Source: Pandoraea aquatica (GTDB taxonomy: Bacteria; Pseudomonadota; Gammaproteobacteria; Burkholderiales; Burkholderiaceae). From it: a stretch of 64,000 bases of DNA. The stretch covers positions 558,001 through 622,000 of the forward strand of contig NZ_CABPSN010000002.1 in assembly GCF_902459565.1 (NCBI RefSeq). Reading direction: 5' to 3'. The notes beneath the pieces are model-generated. The model made no database searches. It saw only the letters and a list, made by a program, of their open reading frames with translations, and had not been told where the DNA came from. This document shows positions 28,515 to 36,856 of the stretch, one piece after another. The translations under genes and the position numbers were made by a program. Positions within the stretch are counted from its first letter, which is position 1; the number at the start of each line of letters is the position of its first letter.

Positions 28515-29001
28515 TTCAGCAACTGATTCGACAACTGAAGCAACGGACTTCGCCTCAACTACATCTGTCTCATCGCACCGTTTAGCCCCGGTTTCCGTCC
28601 GGGGAAAGCCCGGGAACGTCAGCAAGTCGGCAAGGACTCGCTGGCATCGGCCAGACGGCCCGTCCCGGGCGACGCGAGAGGAGTTGCCGGAAGCCGGTCG
28701 GACAGCCGGCCCCGGCATTGCGCGGGCACCCAGACGGTGCCCGTTTTTTTCGGCGCGGCCGGAAATCGTCCCCGCGCTTGTGATTTTCGGTTTTGCCCCC
28801 ATGTCTTCTCACCGCGGCATCGCGCCGCGCTCCCCATAAACGTTGTCGACGCGTGCTCGCACGCCGGAAATCGTCGTCTGATGGACGGTGTTCCTGCAAC
28901 GCTGGCCTCGCGTCCCGGTGCCCCTTCCCGGGGCATGGCGAACGGCGGGGGCGCTGGGCGTATGCTCTACAATCGATATTCCATCTGGATATGAGAGAAG
29001 C
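28515..29001. other. Gene-free stretch between amtB and gshA
   Basis: I see no supported gene in these 487 bases. It contains the amtB terminator at 28724-28750 and, just before gshA, a possible -10 element (TACAAT near 28970) with GAGAGAAG as the gshA ribosome binding site. Confidence 0.5.
28723..28750 (+). terminator. Intrinsic terminator of torF-glnK-amtB
   Basis: CGGGCACC (28723-28730) pairs with GGTGCCCG (28736-28743), followed by seven T residues. Confidence 0.85.
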
Positions 29002-30291
29002 ATGGTTCCGCATCTCGTCACGGCCCTGAAAGGCCCTTTGCTCGACCTGGAAAAGAAGATCCTCGATGCGACGCCCGCCATCGAGCGCTGGTTCCGGCTT
29101 GAGTGGCAGGAACATACGCCGCCGTTCTACTGTTCGGTCGACCTGCGAAATGCCGGCTTCAAGCTCGCTCCCGTCGATACCAATCTCTTCCCCGGCGGCT
29201 TCAATAATCTGGCACCCGAAGTGCTGCCGCTCGCTGTGCAGGCCGCCATGGCCGCCATCGAGAAGATTTGCCCCGATGCGAAGAACCTGCTGCTGATTCC
29301 CGAACGCCATACGCGTAACTCGTTCTATTTGCAGAACATCGCGCGGCTGTCGACGATCATGCGTCACGCCGGGCTGAATGTGCGTCTGGGCAGTGTGTCG
29401 GACGACATTACCGAGCCGACGACCATCGAGCTGCCTGACGGACAGCATGTCGTGATCGAGCCGCTGGAGCGCACGCCGCGTCGTCTGGGGCTCAAGAACT
29501 TCGATCCCTGCTCGATTCTGCTCAATAACGATTTGTCGGCGGGCATTCCGCCGATTCTCGAAAATCTGCACGAGCAATATCTGCTGCCGCCGCTGCACGC
29601 CGGCTGGGCGGTGCGTCGCAAGAGCCAGCACTTTTCGGCCTACGACGATATCGTCAAGAAATTCGCCAAGATGATCGACGTCGATCAATGGATGCTCAAT
29701 CCGTACTTCGCGAAGTGCGAGGGCGTGGATTTCGACGAAGGTGTCGGCGTGGAGAAGCTTGCCGATACCGTCGATGCGGTGCTCAAGAAGATCAACAAGA
29801 AGTATCGCGAGTACGGGATCACCGAGAAGCCGTTCGTCGTGATCAAGGCCGATGCCGGCACCGACGGCATGGGCGTGATGATGGTGCGCGACGCCGCCGA
29901 GCTGAAGAACCTGAATCGCCGCGAGCGCACCAAGATGAGCGTGGTGAAGGAAGGGCTCGAAGTGCACGACTTCATCGTGCAGGAAGGCGTCTACACGTTC
30001 GAGCGCATCAACGAAGCGGTGGCGGAGCCGGTCGTCTACATGATCGATCGCTACGTGGTGGGCGGCTTCTACCGGGTCCATACCGGGCGCGGCACCGACG
30101 AAAACCTCAACGCCCCCGGCATGCATTTCGTGCCGCTCGCGTTCGAACATACGGCGCTGCCGGACGTCCACGCGAAGCCGGGGGCAGCACCGCCCAATCG
30201 CTTCTATATGTACGGTGTGGTGGCGCGTCTGGCGCTGCTGGCGGCGTCGGTCGAACTGGAACGCACCGATCCGGATCCCGAAACGTATTGA
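29002..30291 (+). CDS. gshA: Glutamate-cysteine ligase GshA (proteobacterial type)
   Basis: A 429-residue enzyme making gamma-glutamylcysteine, the first step of glutathione synthesis. It is the non-enterobacterial form found in betaproteobacteria, recognised by DTNLFPGGFNNL near residue 53, HAGWAVRRKSQHF, FVVIKADAGTDGMGVM and the closing RTDPDPETY. ATG 29002 follows GAGAGAAG at good spacing. The partner gshB lies 1.8 kb downstream, separated by an orphan LuxR-HTH gene. Confidence 0.92.
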   Translation: MVPHLVTALKGPLLDLEKKILDATPAIERWFRLEWQEHTPPFYCSVDLRNAGFKLAPVDTNLFPGGFNNLAPEVLPLAVQAAMAAIEKICPDAKNLLLIPERHTRNSFYLQNIARLSTIMRHAGLNVRLGSVSDDITEPTTIELPDGQHVVIEPLERTPRRLGLKNFDPCSILLNNDLSAGIPPILENLHEQYLLPPLHAGWAVRRKSQHFSAYDDIVKKFAKMIDVDQWMLNPYFAKCEGVDFDEGVGVEKLADTVDAVLKKINKKYREYGITEKPFVVIKADAGTDGMGVMMVRDAAELKNLNRRERTKMSVVKEGLEVHDFIVQEGVYTFERINEAVAEPVVYMIDRYVVGGFYRVHTGRGTDENLNAPGMHFVPLAFEHTALPDVHAKPGAAPPNRFYMYGVVARLALLAASVELERTDPDPETY

Positions 30292-30760
30292 TCGATCCCT
30301 GCCGGTGTCGCGCAATGCGACAGGTTGCGCCGCGCGGCGAGTGACAGCTTGCCGCGCGCTATCGGTTTCGGCGGGTTTCGGCGTCGCATTGAGAAGTTTC
30401 TGAATTTGGCGTGAGACGACGTCCGTTTGACGGTGGTCTCAGGCGCCTCTCGTCACGAGAAGCGAAAAGAAAAAGACGCCCGGCTGGCCCCCCGACTAGC
30501 CGGGCGTCACATTTACCGGTCGCCTCATGCAACGACCGGAAATCGGGGTTTCCCTGGGCGGTTCTCCCCGCAAACTGGCTCCCTGCGCATCCCCTTCACT
30601 TCCCGTATCGGTGTACTGTCCCGATCCGTTCCGGTTCGCGTCAGCAATGAAGCGATGATGCGACCGTTTGACGCAACAAACATCCCCCGAATGGGGGATG
30701 TCCGTCTGTGTTCAGGTGGAATAGGAAATTTCCCCGGAACGACCTTTGATTGGGAGACGC
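30292..30760. other. Gene-free stretch between gshA and the LuxR-HTH gene
   Basis: No supported gene is seen here. The main structure is a perfect 11-bp hairpin at 30475-30508, described separately. An overlapping 99-codon minus-strand frame looks like a chance open frame. Confidence 0.45.
30465..30508 (-). terminator. Strong hairpin after gshA, with its T-run on the minus strand
   Basis: GACGCCCGGCT (30475-30485) pairs perfectly with AGCCGGGCGTC (30498-30508). The run GAAAAGAAAAA precedes it on the plus strand, so the T-rich tail would belong to a minus-strand transcript. No minus-strand gene is known to end here, so an antisense RNA or a factor-independent stop for gshA without a T-run are both possible. 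Confidence 0.5.
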
Positions 30761-32074
30761 ATGGGAGTGCCGGGGGACTTGCGCGCGTGCCTTCGCCAGC
30801 TACATCAATTGCCGGTCCCCACACTCGGCTACCTGCCGCTGTGGCTGGAGACGTTACGCGTAGGGCTCTCGGCCGACAGCGTTGCCGCGCTCTGGTGTCA
30901 TGCGGCGGACGGTGCGAATTGTGCGAATGGGGCGTGCGATCCGTCCGGTGGCGAGAACGTCACGTGTGGGTACGCGCCGCAAGCGCCGCTATCGGCGTGT
31001 GAGCGGTTGGCGTCGTGCGGTTGGTCGATGCGGCCTGCGGCCGAGTTGCGACAGTCGCCGAGTCGTTGGCCGACGCATCTGTCGACTCACTCGCCGAATC
31101 CCGGTGGGGTGCTTTACGGGCACGCACGTAAGCGTTCCGGCGCAACGAGGCGATTGTCGCTGCCGAGCCACCTTCACCGTCCGCCGGCGCTTGAGGCCTG
31201 TTTGGCGGATGGCGATTTGCTCGATGCCTACCTGCTGCCCGCGAGTCGCATGGCCGACGAACGTCAGCAACCGATGCCTTCCCCCGGGAGCGAGGGGGCC
31301 AGTCCGATAGGGCCGCCCCCCCCTCTCGGCGCGTTGCGGCTGCTCGTGTCGCGCAACGCGGCGCGAGAGGCGTTCACCGCGCGGGAAGTTGCGGCGTTCG
31401 AGACGGCGGCCGCCGAGTTTGCCAAAGTGCCCGAGCGTCCATATTTCCCACCGCTCGCGTCTGCGGCGAGTGCGATGCTGCCCGCCGCCGATGGGGCGGG
31501 GACCCTCTGTGCCGACGTATCGGGCACGCTCGTGTGGCACCGCCGTCAGCCCGAGTGGGCCGACCCCGCCGCGTTGACACTTATGCGCCGCGTCTGGCAG
31601 TTGGTGCCGGGGCGCGCATGGCCCGACGCTTGCGTGGTCGTGCAGGCTTGCCAGCGGCTGGCCGACGAGTTGACGCTCCATCCTTGTGGAATGTCCGGCG
31701 CGGCCGTCCCGGGGGCGCAAATCAGTACGGCGTTGCCGGTGCCGGGCGGCACGTTACACCTGCACGCCACCCATCTCTGCGGCATGGGCGGGCGCGCCAC
31801 GGAGCGCGTGCGCATCTCGTTGCATTTGGCTGTGCCGCCCGCCATCCGCCTGTTGCAGCGTTTGTGGGACACGGCGCTCACGCCCGTGCAGCGGGAGATC
31901 GCGATGCGCTTGCTGGCGGGCCAATCGCGTACGCAAACGCGCGAAGCCTGCGCGATTGGTGTGCAGACGCTCAAGACACATCTTTCGCTCATGCGGGCAC
32001 GGCTGGATCCGGTGCGCGACGCGTCGCTGCTCCTCGGACTGCGCAGCGGCAAAACGACGCCTCGGCTAGAATAG
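30761..32074 (+). CDS. Orphan protein with C-terminal LuxR-type helix-turn-helix
   Basis: A 437-residue protein whose last 65 residues look like a GerE/LuxR DNA-binding domain (LTPVQREIAMRLLAGQSRTQTREACAIGVQTLKTHLSLMRARL). The preceding 360 residues have no motif I recognise: no AHL-binding WxxxY pattern, receiver or PAS domain. The N-terminal 130 residues are arginine- and cysteine-rich and may not be folded like a known sensor. ATG 30761 has GGGAG upstream. It lies between gshA and gshB on the same strand, so a role in redox or thiol regulation is possible, but this is a guess from position. Confidence 0.65.
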   Translation: MGVPGDLRACLRQLHQLPVPTLGYLPLWLETLRVGLSADSVAALWCHAADGANCANGACDPSGGENVTCGYAPQAPLSACERLASCGWSMRPAAELRQSPSRWPTHLSTHSPNPGGVLYGHARKRSGATRRLSLPSHLHRPPALEACLADGDLLDAYLLPASRMADERQQPMPSPGSEGASPIGPPPPLGALRLLVSRNAAREAFTAREVAAFETAAAEFAKVPERPYFPPLASAASAMLPAADGAGTLCADVSGTLVWHRRQPEWADPAALTLMRRVWQLVPGRAWPDACVVVQACQRLADELTLHPCGMSGAAVPGAQISTALPVPGGTLHLHATHLCGMGGRATERVRISLHLAVPPAIRLLQRLWDTALTPVQREIAMRLLAGQSRTQTREACAIGVQTLKTHLSLMRARLDPVRDASLLLGLRSGKTTPRLE

Positions 32075-32133
32075 ACGCCTGTCGCCGCAGCTTGCGGTGT
32101 GTGCATCCGAACCCCCAAGACTCCCGCCGATCG

Positions 32134-33072
32134 ATGCAGATTCTCTTTATCGCCGACCCGCTCGACCAGTTCAAGATTTACAAGGACACCACGTTCTCGA
32201 TGATGCGCGAGGGCGCACGTCGCGGGCACCGCATTTTTGCGTGCGAGCCGCACGAGATGGCATGGCAAGGCGCTACGGTCGATGCGCGCGTGAAAGAAAT
32301 TCGTCTGACGGGCGACGCCGACGTTTGGTACGAGGTCGTCGACACGCACGTGGCGGCGCTCACCAAGTTCGACGCGGTGATCATGCGCAAGGACCCGCCG
32401 TTCGATATGGAGTACATCAACTCCACGTGGCTGCTTGAGATTGCCGAGCGCGCCGGCGCTCGCGTGTTCAACAAGCCGAGCGCGATTCGTGATCATTCCG
32501 AAAAGCTGGCGATCGCCGAATTCGGACAGTTCGTCGCACCCACGCTGGTCACGCGCGACCCCGCACGTCTGCGCGCTTTTCACGCGGAACATGCCGACGT
32601 CATTTACAAGCCGCTCGACGGCATGGGCGGCACGGGCGTTTTCCGTATCGGTCCGGACGAGCGCAACCTCGGCTCGGTCATCGAAATGCTGGGAGAGAAC
32701 GGCGCACGCTCGGTCATGGCGCAGCGCTTCATCCCCGATATCAAGCTGGGCGACAAGCGCGTGCTCGTGATCGGCGGCAAAGTCGTGCCGCATTCGCTCG
32801 CACGGATTCCGCAAGGCACCGAAGTGCGCGGCAATCTCGCGGCCGGTGGCCTGGGCGAAGCGCGCGACCTGACGGCACGTGACCGTGAGATCGCCGAGAC
32901 GCTGGCACCGGTGCTCTGGCAACGCGGCCTGCTGCTCGTGGGGCTCGACATCATCGGCAATTACCTCACGGAAGTGAACGTCACGAGCCCGACGTGTTTC
33001 CAGGAAATCACCGATCAGACCGGTTTCGACGTGCCGAAGATGTTCATCGACGCACTGGAACTGGCGGTCTGA
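32134..33072 (+). CDS. gshB: Glutathione synthetase GshB
   Basis: A 312-residue ATP-grasp enzyme adding glycine to gamma-glutamylcysteine. Family marks are MQILFIADPLDQFKIYKDTT at the start, KDPPFDMEYI, KPLDGMGGTGVF in the ATP-grasp region, GDKRVLVIGG and the closing NVTSPTCFQEI. ATG 32134 gives the family length. It shares strand with gshA and the intervening LuxR-HTH gene. Confidence 0.95.
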   Translation: MQILFIADPLDQFKIYKDTTFSMMREGARRGHRIFACEPHEMAWQGATVDARVKEIRLTGDADVWYEVVDTHVAALTKFDAVIMRKDPPFDMEYINSTWLLEIAERAGARVFNKPSAIRDHSEKLAIAEFGQFVAPTLVTRDPARLRAFHAEHADVIYKPLDGMGGTGVFRIGPDERNLGSVIEMLGENGARSVMAQRFIPDIKLGDKRVLVIGGKVVPHSLARIPQGTEVRGNLAAGGLGEARDLTARDREIAETLAPVLWQRGLLLVGLDIIGNYLTEVNVTSPTCFQEITDQTGFDVPKMFIDALELAV

Positions 33073-33306
33073 GACGTCTAAGTCGTGGCAACGCGCGACG
33101 ACGCGCGGAAATGCCGCGCAGAACTAGCGTGTTTCGGGTCGGCCCTGCGGAGAACCCGCTTGGGACGGCCCCTAACCCGATGAAATTTCAGGGTTAATTC
33201 GGGATTTTGGCGCGCCTGCTAAAATAAGAATCCCAAAATCGACAGGTTCGCGTTCGTCGTTGTGTTTGTATCCCGAACACTCTCGGCGCCCGGCGTGCCT
33301 AGCATC

Positions 33307-33720
33307 ATGGCTGGAATTCTGATCATTGCCCACGCACCGCTGGCTTCGGCCCTTCGCGAGTGCGTTTCGCACATCTACGGCGGTTGTCCGTCGCGCATCG
33401 GCGCGATCGACGTAGTCCCTGACCAGGACACGGCGGCGCTCGTAGACGTCGCAAAAGAACGCCTCGCGCAATTGCGTGAAGAGAACGGCGTGCTGGTCCT
33501 CACCGATTTGTTTGGCGCGACGCCGTCGAATGTGGCGGCGCAACTGGTGGGTCCGAAAGTGCGCGTGCTCGCGGGGGTCAACCTGTCGATGCTCATCAAA
33601 GCGGTGTGCTACCGCTCGGTGCCGCTCGATACGCTGGCGGAGAAGGTGCTTTCGGGCGGATCTAAAGGTATTCTGGAAGTCGGCGCGGGTGCGCCGGCCA
33701 CACACACTACGTCACACTGA
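33307..33720 (+). CDS. PTS EIIA component, mannose/fructose (Man) family
   Basis: A 137-residue EIIA(Man)-type protein. The phospho-accepting histidine is residue 9 in GILIIAHAPLA, and LVLTDLFGATPSNVA and RVLAGVNLSML follow as in the family. No EIIB, EIIC or EIID sugar permease is nearby: the gene is followed by HPr and Enzyme I only. In betaproteobacteria this arrangement forms a phosphorelay thought to be regulatory rather than for sugar uptake. ATG 33307 is preferred to an upstream start at 33262. HPr begins three bases after its stop. Confidence 0.9.
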   Translation: MAGILIIAHAPLASALRECVSHIYGGCPSRIGAIDVVPDQDTAALVDVAKERLAQLREENGVLVLTDLFGATPSNVAAQLVGPKVRVLAGVNLSMLIKAVCYRSVPLDTLAEKVLSGGSKGILEVGAGAPATHTTSH

Positions 33721-33723
33721 AAC

Positions 33724-33993
33724 ATGCTTCGACAAGAAACGACGATCGTAAATAAATTGGGCTTGCATGCCCGGGCATCCGCAAAGCTGACGCAACTGGC
33801 GGCGAAATTTCAGAGTGAGGTCTGGCTGACCCGGAACGGTCGGCGTATCAACGCGAAGAGCATCATGGGCGTCATGATGCTGGCGGCCGGCATCGGCTCG
33901 ACGGTGGAAGTCGAGACCGAAGGCTCGGATGAGGCTCAGGCCATGCAGGAAATCCTCGACCTCATCGCGAACAAGTTCGGCGAAGGGGAATAA
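33724..33993 (+). CDS. ptsH: Phosphocarrier protein HPr
   Basis: An 89-residue HPr with the active histidine at residue 15 (NKLGLHARAS) and the regulatory serine at residue 46 (NAKSIMGVMML), the site used by HPr kinase in species that have it. It takes phosphate from Enzyme I and passes it to EIIA(Man) encoded three bases upstream. Confidence 0.95.
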   Translation: MLRQETTIVNKLGLHARASAKLTQLAAKFQSEVWLTRNGRRINAKSIMGVMMLAAGIGSTVEVETEGSDEAQAMQEILDLIANKFGEGE

Positions 33994-34153
33994 GGCCTTG
34001 CGGAAGTGATGTGGCGTCGGCAGGCGCGCCGCATCTTGCAGCACACCGGCATCTTGCAGGCCGTGCTGTCGCCGCACCGCCACTCGCTGTCCCGAGGGCA
34101 GTAATACACACAGAATTCGGTCGAATCACCGCCTCTGAACTGGGGAGACTTCC

Positions 34154-35890
34154 TTGTCTTTCACCCTGCACGGCATTCCCGTTTCCCGCGGCATCGCGAT
34201 CGGACGCGCTTATTTGCTCGCGCCCGCCACGCTCGATGTCCCGCACTACCTGCTCGATCCCAGCCAGATCGACGACGAAGTCGCGCGCTTCCAAAGCGCT
34301 CAGGCGACTGTCCAGCAGGAACTCGACACCCTCAAGGAAGAACTGCCCGATGACGCGCCCGGCGAGATGGGTGCGTTTCTCGATGTTCACTCCCTGATTC
34401 TGAACGATACGTTGCTGGTCGACGCTGTCGTCAAGCTCATTCGCGAGCGTCGCTACAACGCGGAGTGGGCGCTGACGACGCAACTCGAAGTGCTCGTTGC
34501 GCGTTTCGAGGACATCGAAGACGAGTATCTGCGCGAGCGTCGCGCCGACATCGAACAAGTCACGGAGCGTGTGCTCAAGGCACTGGCCGGCGCGCCCGGC
34601 ATTCGCCACGTCGTGGCCGAGACGCCACGCGACGACATGATCGTCGTGGCTCGCGATATCGCCCCGGCGGACATGCTGCAATTCAAGTCGCAGACGTTCA
34701 AGGGCTTCGTCACGGACCTCGGCGGCAAGACGTCGCACACGGCCATCGTGGCCCGCAGTCTCGGCATTCCGGCTGCGGTCGGCGTGGCGCAGGCGAGCCT
34801 GCTCGTCAAACAGGACGACGTCATCATCATCGACGGCGATCACGGCATCGTCATCGTCGACCCGGCACCGATCGTGCTCGAAGAGTACAGCTACCGGCAA
34901 AGCGAGCGTGCGCTGGAAGAGCGTCGCTTGCAGCGCTTGAAGCACTCCCCGGCACAAACCATCGACGGCACGCCCATCGAGCTGTTCGCCAACATCGAAT
35001 TGCCGGAAGACGCCAAGACGGCCGTCGATGCGGGCGCGGTCGGCGTGGGATTGTTCCGCACCGAGTTCCTCTTCATGAACGAGGAGGAAGCGCCGGAGGA
35101 AGAGGCGCAATTCGAGGCGTACAAGCGCGCAGTGGAGACGATGCACGGTCTGCCGCTCACGATCCGGACCATCGACGTGGGGGCCGACAAGCCGCTGGAT
35201 AGCCACGAGACGTACGAAACCGCGCCGAACCCGGCGTTGGGGCTGCGCGCGATTCGCTGGAGTCTGTCGGAGCCGCGCATGTTCCTTACGCAGTTGCGCG
35301 CGATTCTGCGGGCGTCGGCGTTCGGTAAGGTGCAGATCCTGTTTCCGATGCTGGCCCACGCGCAGGAAATCGATCAGACGCTCGAACTCGTGCGCGAAGC
35401 GAAAGCACAGCTTGACGCCGCTGGCCTGCTCTATGACCCGAACGTGAAGCTCGGCGCGATGATCGAGGTGCCGGCCGCCGCCCTCACCGTGCCCATGTTC
35501 CTGAAGCGGCTCGACTTCCTGTCCATCGGCACGAACGACCTGATTCAGTACACGCTGGCCATCGATCGTGCCGACAACGCTGTCGCGCATCTTTACGATC
35601 CGCTGCACCCGGCGGTGCTGCGTCTCATCGCCATGACGATTCGCGAGGCCCACGCGTTCGGCGTGCCGGTCGCCGTCTGCGGCGAAATGGCGGGAGATCC
35701 GACGGCGACGCGTCTGCTGCTCGGTATGGGGTTGCGCGAGTTTTCCATGCACCCGAGCCAGTTGCTTCAGGTCAAGCAGGAGATCCTGCGCGCGCATCTG
35801 CCGGATCTGGAGCGGCCGGTGCAGGAACTGCTCGCCGCGACCGAGCCCGAGGAAATGCAGGCTGCGCTGGCGAGACTTGCCGTGGCCTGA
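34154..35890 (+). CDS. ptsI: Phosphoenolpyruvate-protein phosphotransferase (Enzyme I)
   Basis: A 578-residue Enzyme I that uses PEP to phosphorylate HPr. The active histidine lies in GGKTSHTAIVARS, the PEP-binding barrel has GLFRTEFLFM, RTIDVGADKPL and SIGTNDLIQYT, and a catalytic cysteine lies in VAVCGEMAGD. The start is TTG 34154 behind GGGGAG, supported by the family opening SFTLHGIPVSRGIAIG. It closes the EIIA-HPr-EI operon and is followed by a terminator. Confidence 0.94.
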   Translation: MSFTLHGIPVSRGIAIGRAYLLAPATLDVPHYLLDPSQIDDEVARFQSAQATVQQELDTLKEELPDDAPGEMGAFLDVHSLILNDTLLVDAVVKLIRERRYNAEWALTTQLEVLVARFEDIEDEYLRERRADIEQVTERVLKALAGAPGIRHVVAETPRDDMIVVARDIAPADMLQFKSQTFKGFVTDLGGKTSHTAIVARSLGIPAAVGVAQASLLVKQDDVIIIDGDHGIVIVDPAPIVLEEYSYRQSERALEERRLQRLKHSPAQTIDGTPIELFANIELPEDAKTAVDAGAVGVGLFRTEFLFMNEEEAPEEEAQFEAYKRAVETMHGLPLTIRTIDVGADKPLDSHETYETAPNPALGLRAIRWSLSEPRMFLTQLRAILRASAFGKVQILFPMLAHAQEIDQTLELVREAKAQLDAAGLLYDPNVKLGAMIEVPAAALTVPMFLKRLDFLSIGTNDLIQYTLAIDRADNAVAHLYDPLHPAVLRLIAMTIREAHAFGVPVAVCGEMAGDPTATRLLLGMGLREFSMHPSQLLQVKQEILRAHLPDLERPVQELLAATEPEEMQAALARLAVA

Positions 35891-35916
35891 TTCGACCGAC
35901 GTGCGTTGCACGACGC

Positions 35917-35957
35917 AAAAGCGGACGCTCCCGTGAGGAAGCGTCCGCTTTTTCTTT
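35917..35957. terminator. Bidirectional terminator between ptsI and moeB
   Basis: AGCGGACGCT (35920-35929) pairs with AGCGTCCGCT (35940-35949), with AAAA before and TTTTCTTTT after. Confidence 0.85.
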
Positions 35958-36033
35958 TGCGCTGATCGATAGGGTGGTGCGCGGCCAAAATTTAGGATGC
36001 CGCCGGTAGCGCCCTCAGCCATTCCCCAAGCAA

Positions 36034-36786
36034 TCAGTGTCGCTGTCCGCAGACTTTACATTCCGGGTTGCGGGCGCAGTGCATGGTGTGCCAACTCATC
36101 TTGCGGCCATCGAGCATCTGAAGACGGCCCACGAGCGGCGTGCCGATGCCGGTGATCAGCTTGATCGCCTCGGCGGCCTGCATGCTGCCGATGATGCCGA
36201 CGAGCGGTGCGAGCACACCCATCGTGGCGCAAGCCTGTTCGGGGAACGGCTCGTCTGCCGGAAAGATGCATTCATAGCAGGGCGACGCGTCGTTGCGCAC
36301 GTCGAACACGCTGATCTGTCCGTCGAAGCGCAGTGCTGCGCCCGAGACCAACGGCACGCCAGCGGCGACGCAGGCGCGGTTGACCGCGTGACGCGTCGCG
36401 AAGTTGTCCGAGCCGTCGAGCACGACGGTGGCACCGCGTGCGAGTGTCGTCAGGCGGGCTTCGTCCACGCGTTCGTTGATGACGTCGACGACCACGCCTG
36501 GGTTGATGCGCGCGATGCGCTCGCGACCGGATTCGACCTTCGGCTGTCCGACGCTCTGCGTATCGTGAAGAATCTGACGTTGAAGATTGGTGAGGTCGAC
36601 GGTGTCGTCGTCGATCAGTGTGATGCGTCCGACGCCCGACGCCGCCAGATAGAGCGCTGCGGGCGAGCCGAGGCCACCGGCACCGACGATGACCGCGTGC
36701 GCGGCTAGCAGGCGCTCCTGACCCTCGATACCGAGTTCGTCGAGCAGGATATGGCGGGAGTAACGCAGCAGCTGATCGTCGTTCAT
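36034..36786 (-). CDS. moeB: MoeB/ThiF/HesA-family adenylyltransferase
   Basis: A 250-residue E1-like enzyme that adenylates the C-terminal glycine of a ubiquitin-like sulfur carrier (MoaD or ThiS). The start MNDDQLLRYSRHILLDELGIEGQ, nucleotide loop VGAGGLGSPAALYLAASGV, DGSDNFATR and the two zinc CxxC pairs (CYECIFP and CKVCGQ) are all present. ATG 36786 gives the usual length; the longer frame to 37257 overlaps ctpA. It follows ctpA on the same strand, but a strong terminator hairpin lies in its leader and no clear Shine-Dalgarno sequence is seen. Confidence 0.9.
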   Translation of the reverse strand: MNDDQLLRYSRHILLDELGIEGQERLLAAHAVIVGAGGLGSPAALYLAASGVGRITLIDDDTVDLTNLQRQILHDTQSVGQPKVESGRERIARINPGVVVDVINERVDEARLTTLARGATVVLDGSDNFATRHAVNRACVAAGVPLVSGAALRFDGQISVFDVRNDASPCYECIFPADEPFPEQACATMGVLAPLVGIIGSMQAAEAIKLITGIGTPLVGRLQMLDGRKMSWHTMHCARNPECKVCGQRH

Positions 36787-36804
36787 CGCAAAACGGAAAG
36801 GGAT

Positions 36805-36838
36805 AAAAAAACCGTGCCGGCTTTCGCGGGCACGGTTT
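36805..36838 (-). terminator. Terminator hairpin between ctpA and moeB
   Basis: On the minus strand AAACCGTGCC pairs with GGCACGGTTT and is followed by a run of T residues. It ends ctpA transcription only about 20 bases before the moeB start codon, so moeB must rely on read-through or an unusually placed promoter. Confidence 0.8.
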
Positions 36839-36856
36839 GTAGTGTAAAGCCGTTGC

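Noticed and set aside
30525-30824. 99-codon minus-strand frame after gshA
   Set aside because: No ribosome binding site or domain; codons look random. The nearby minus-strand terminator-like hairpin is noted separately.
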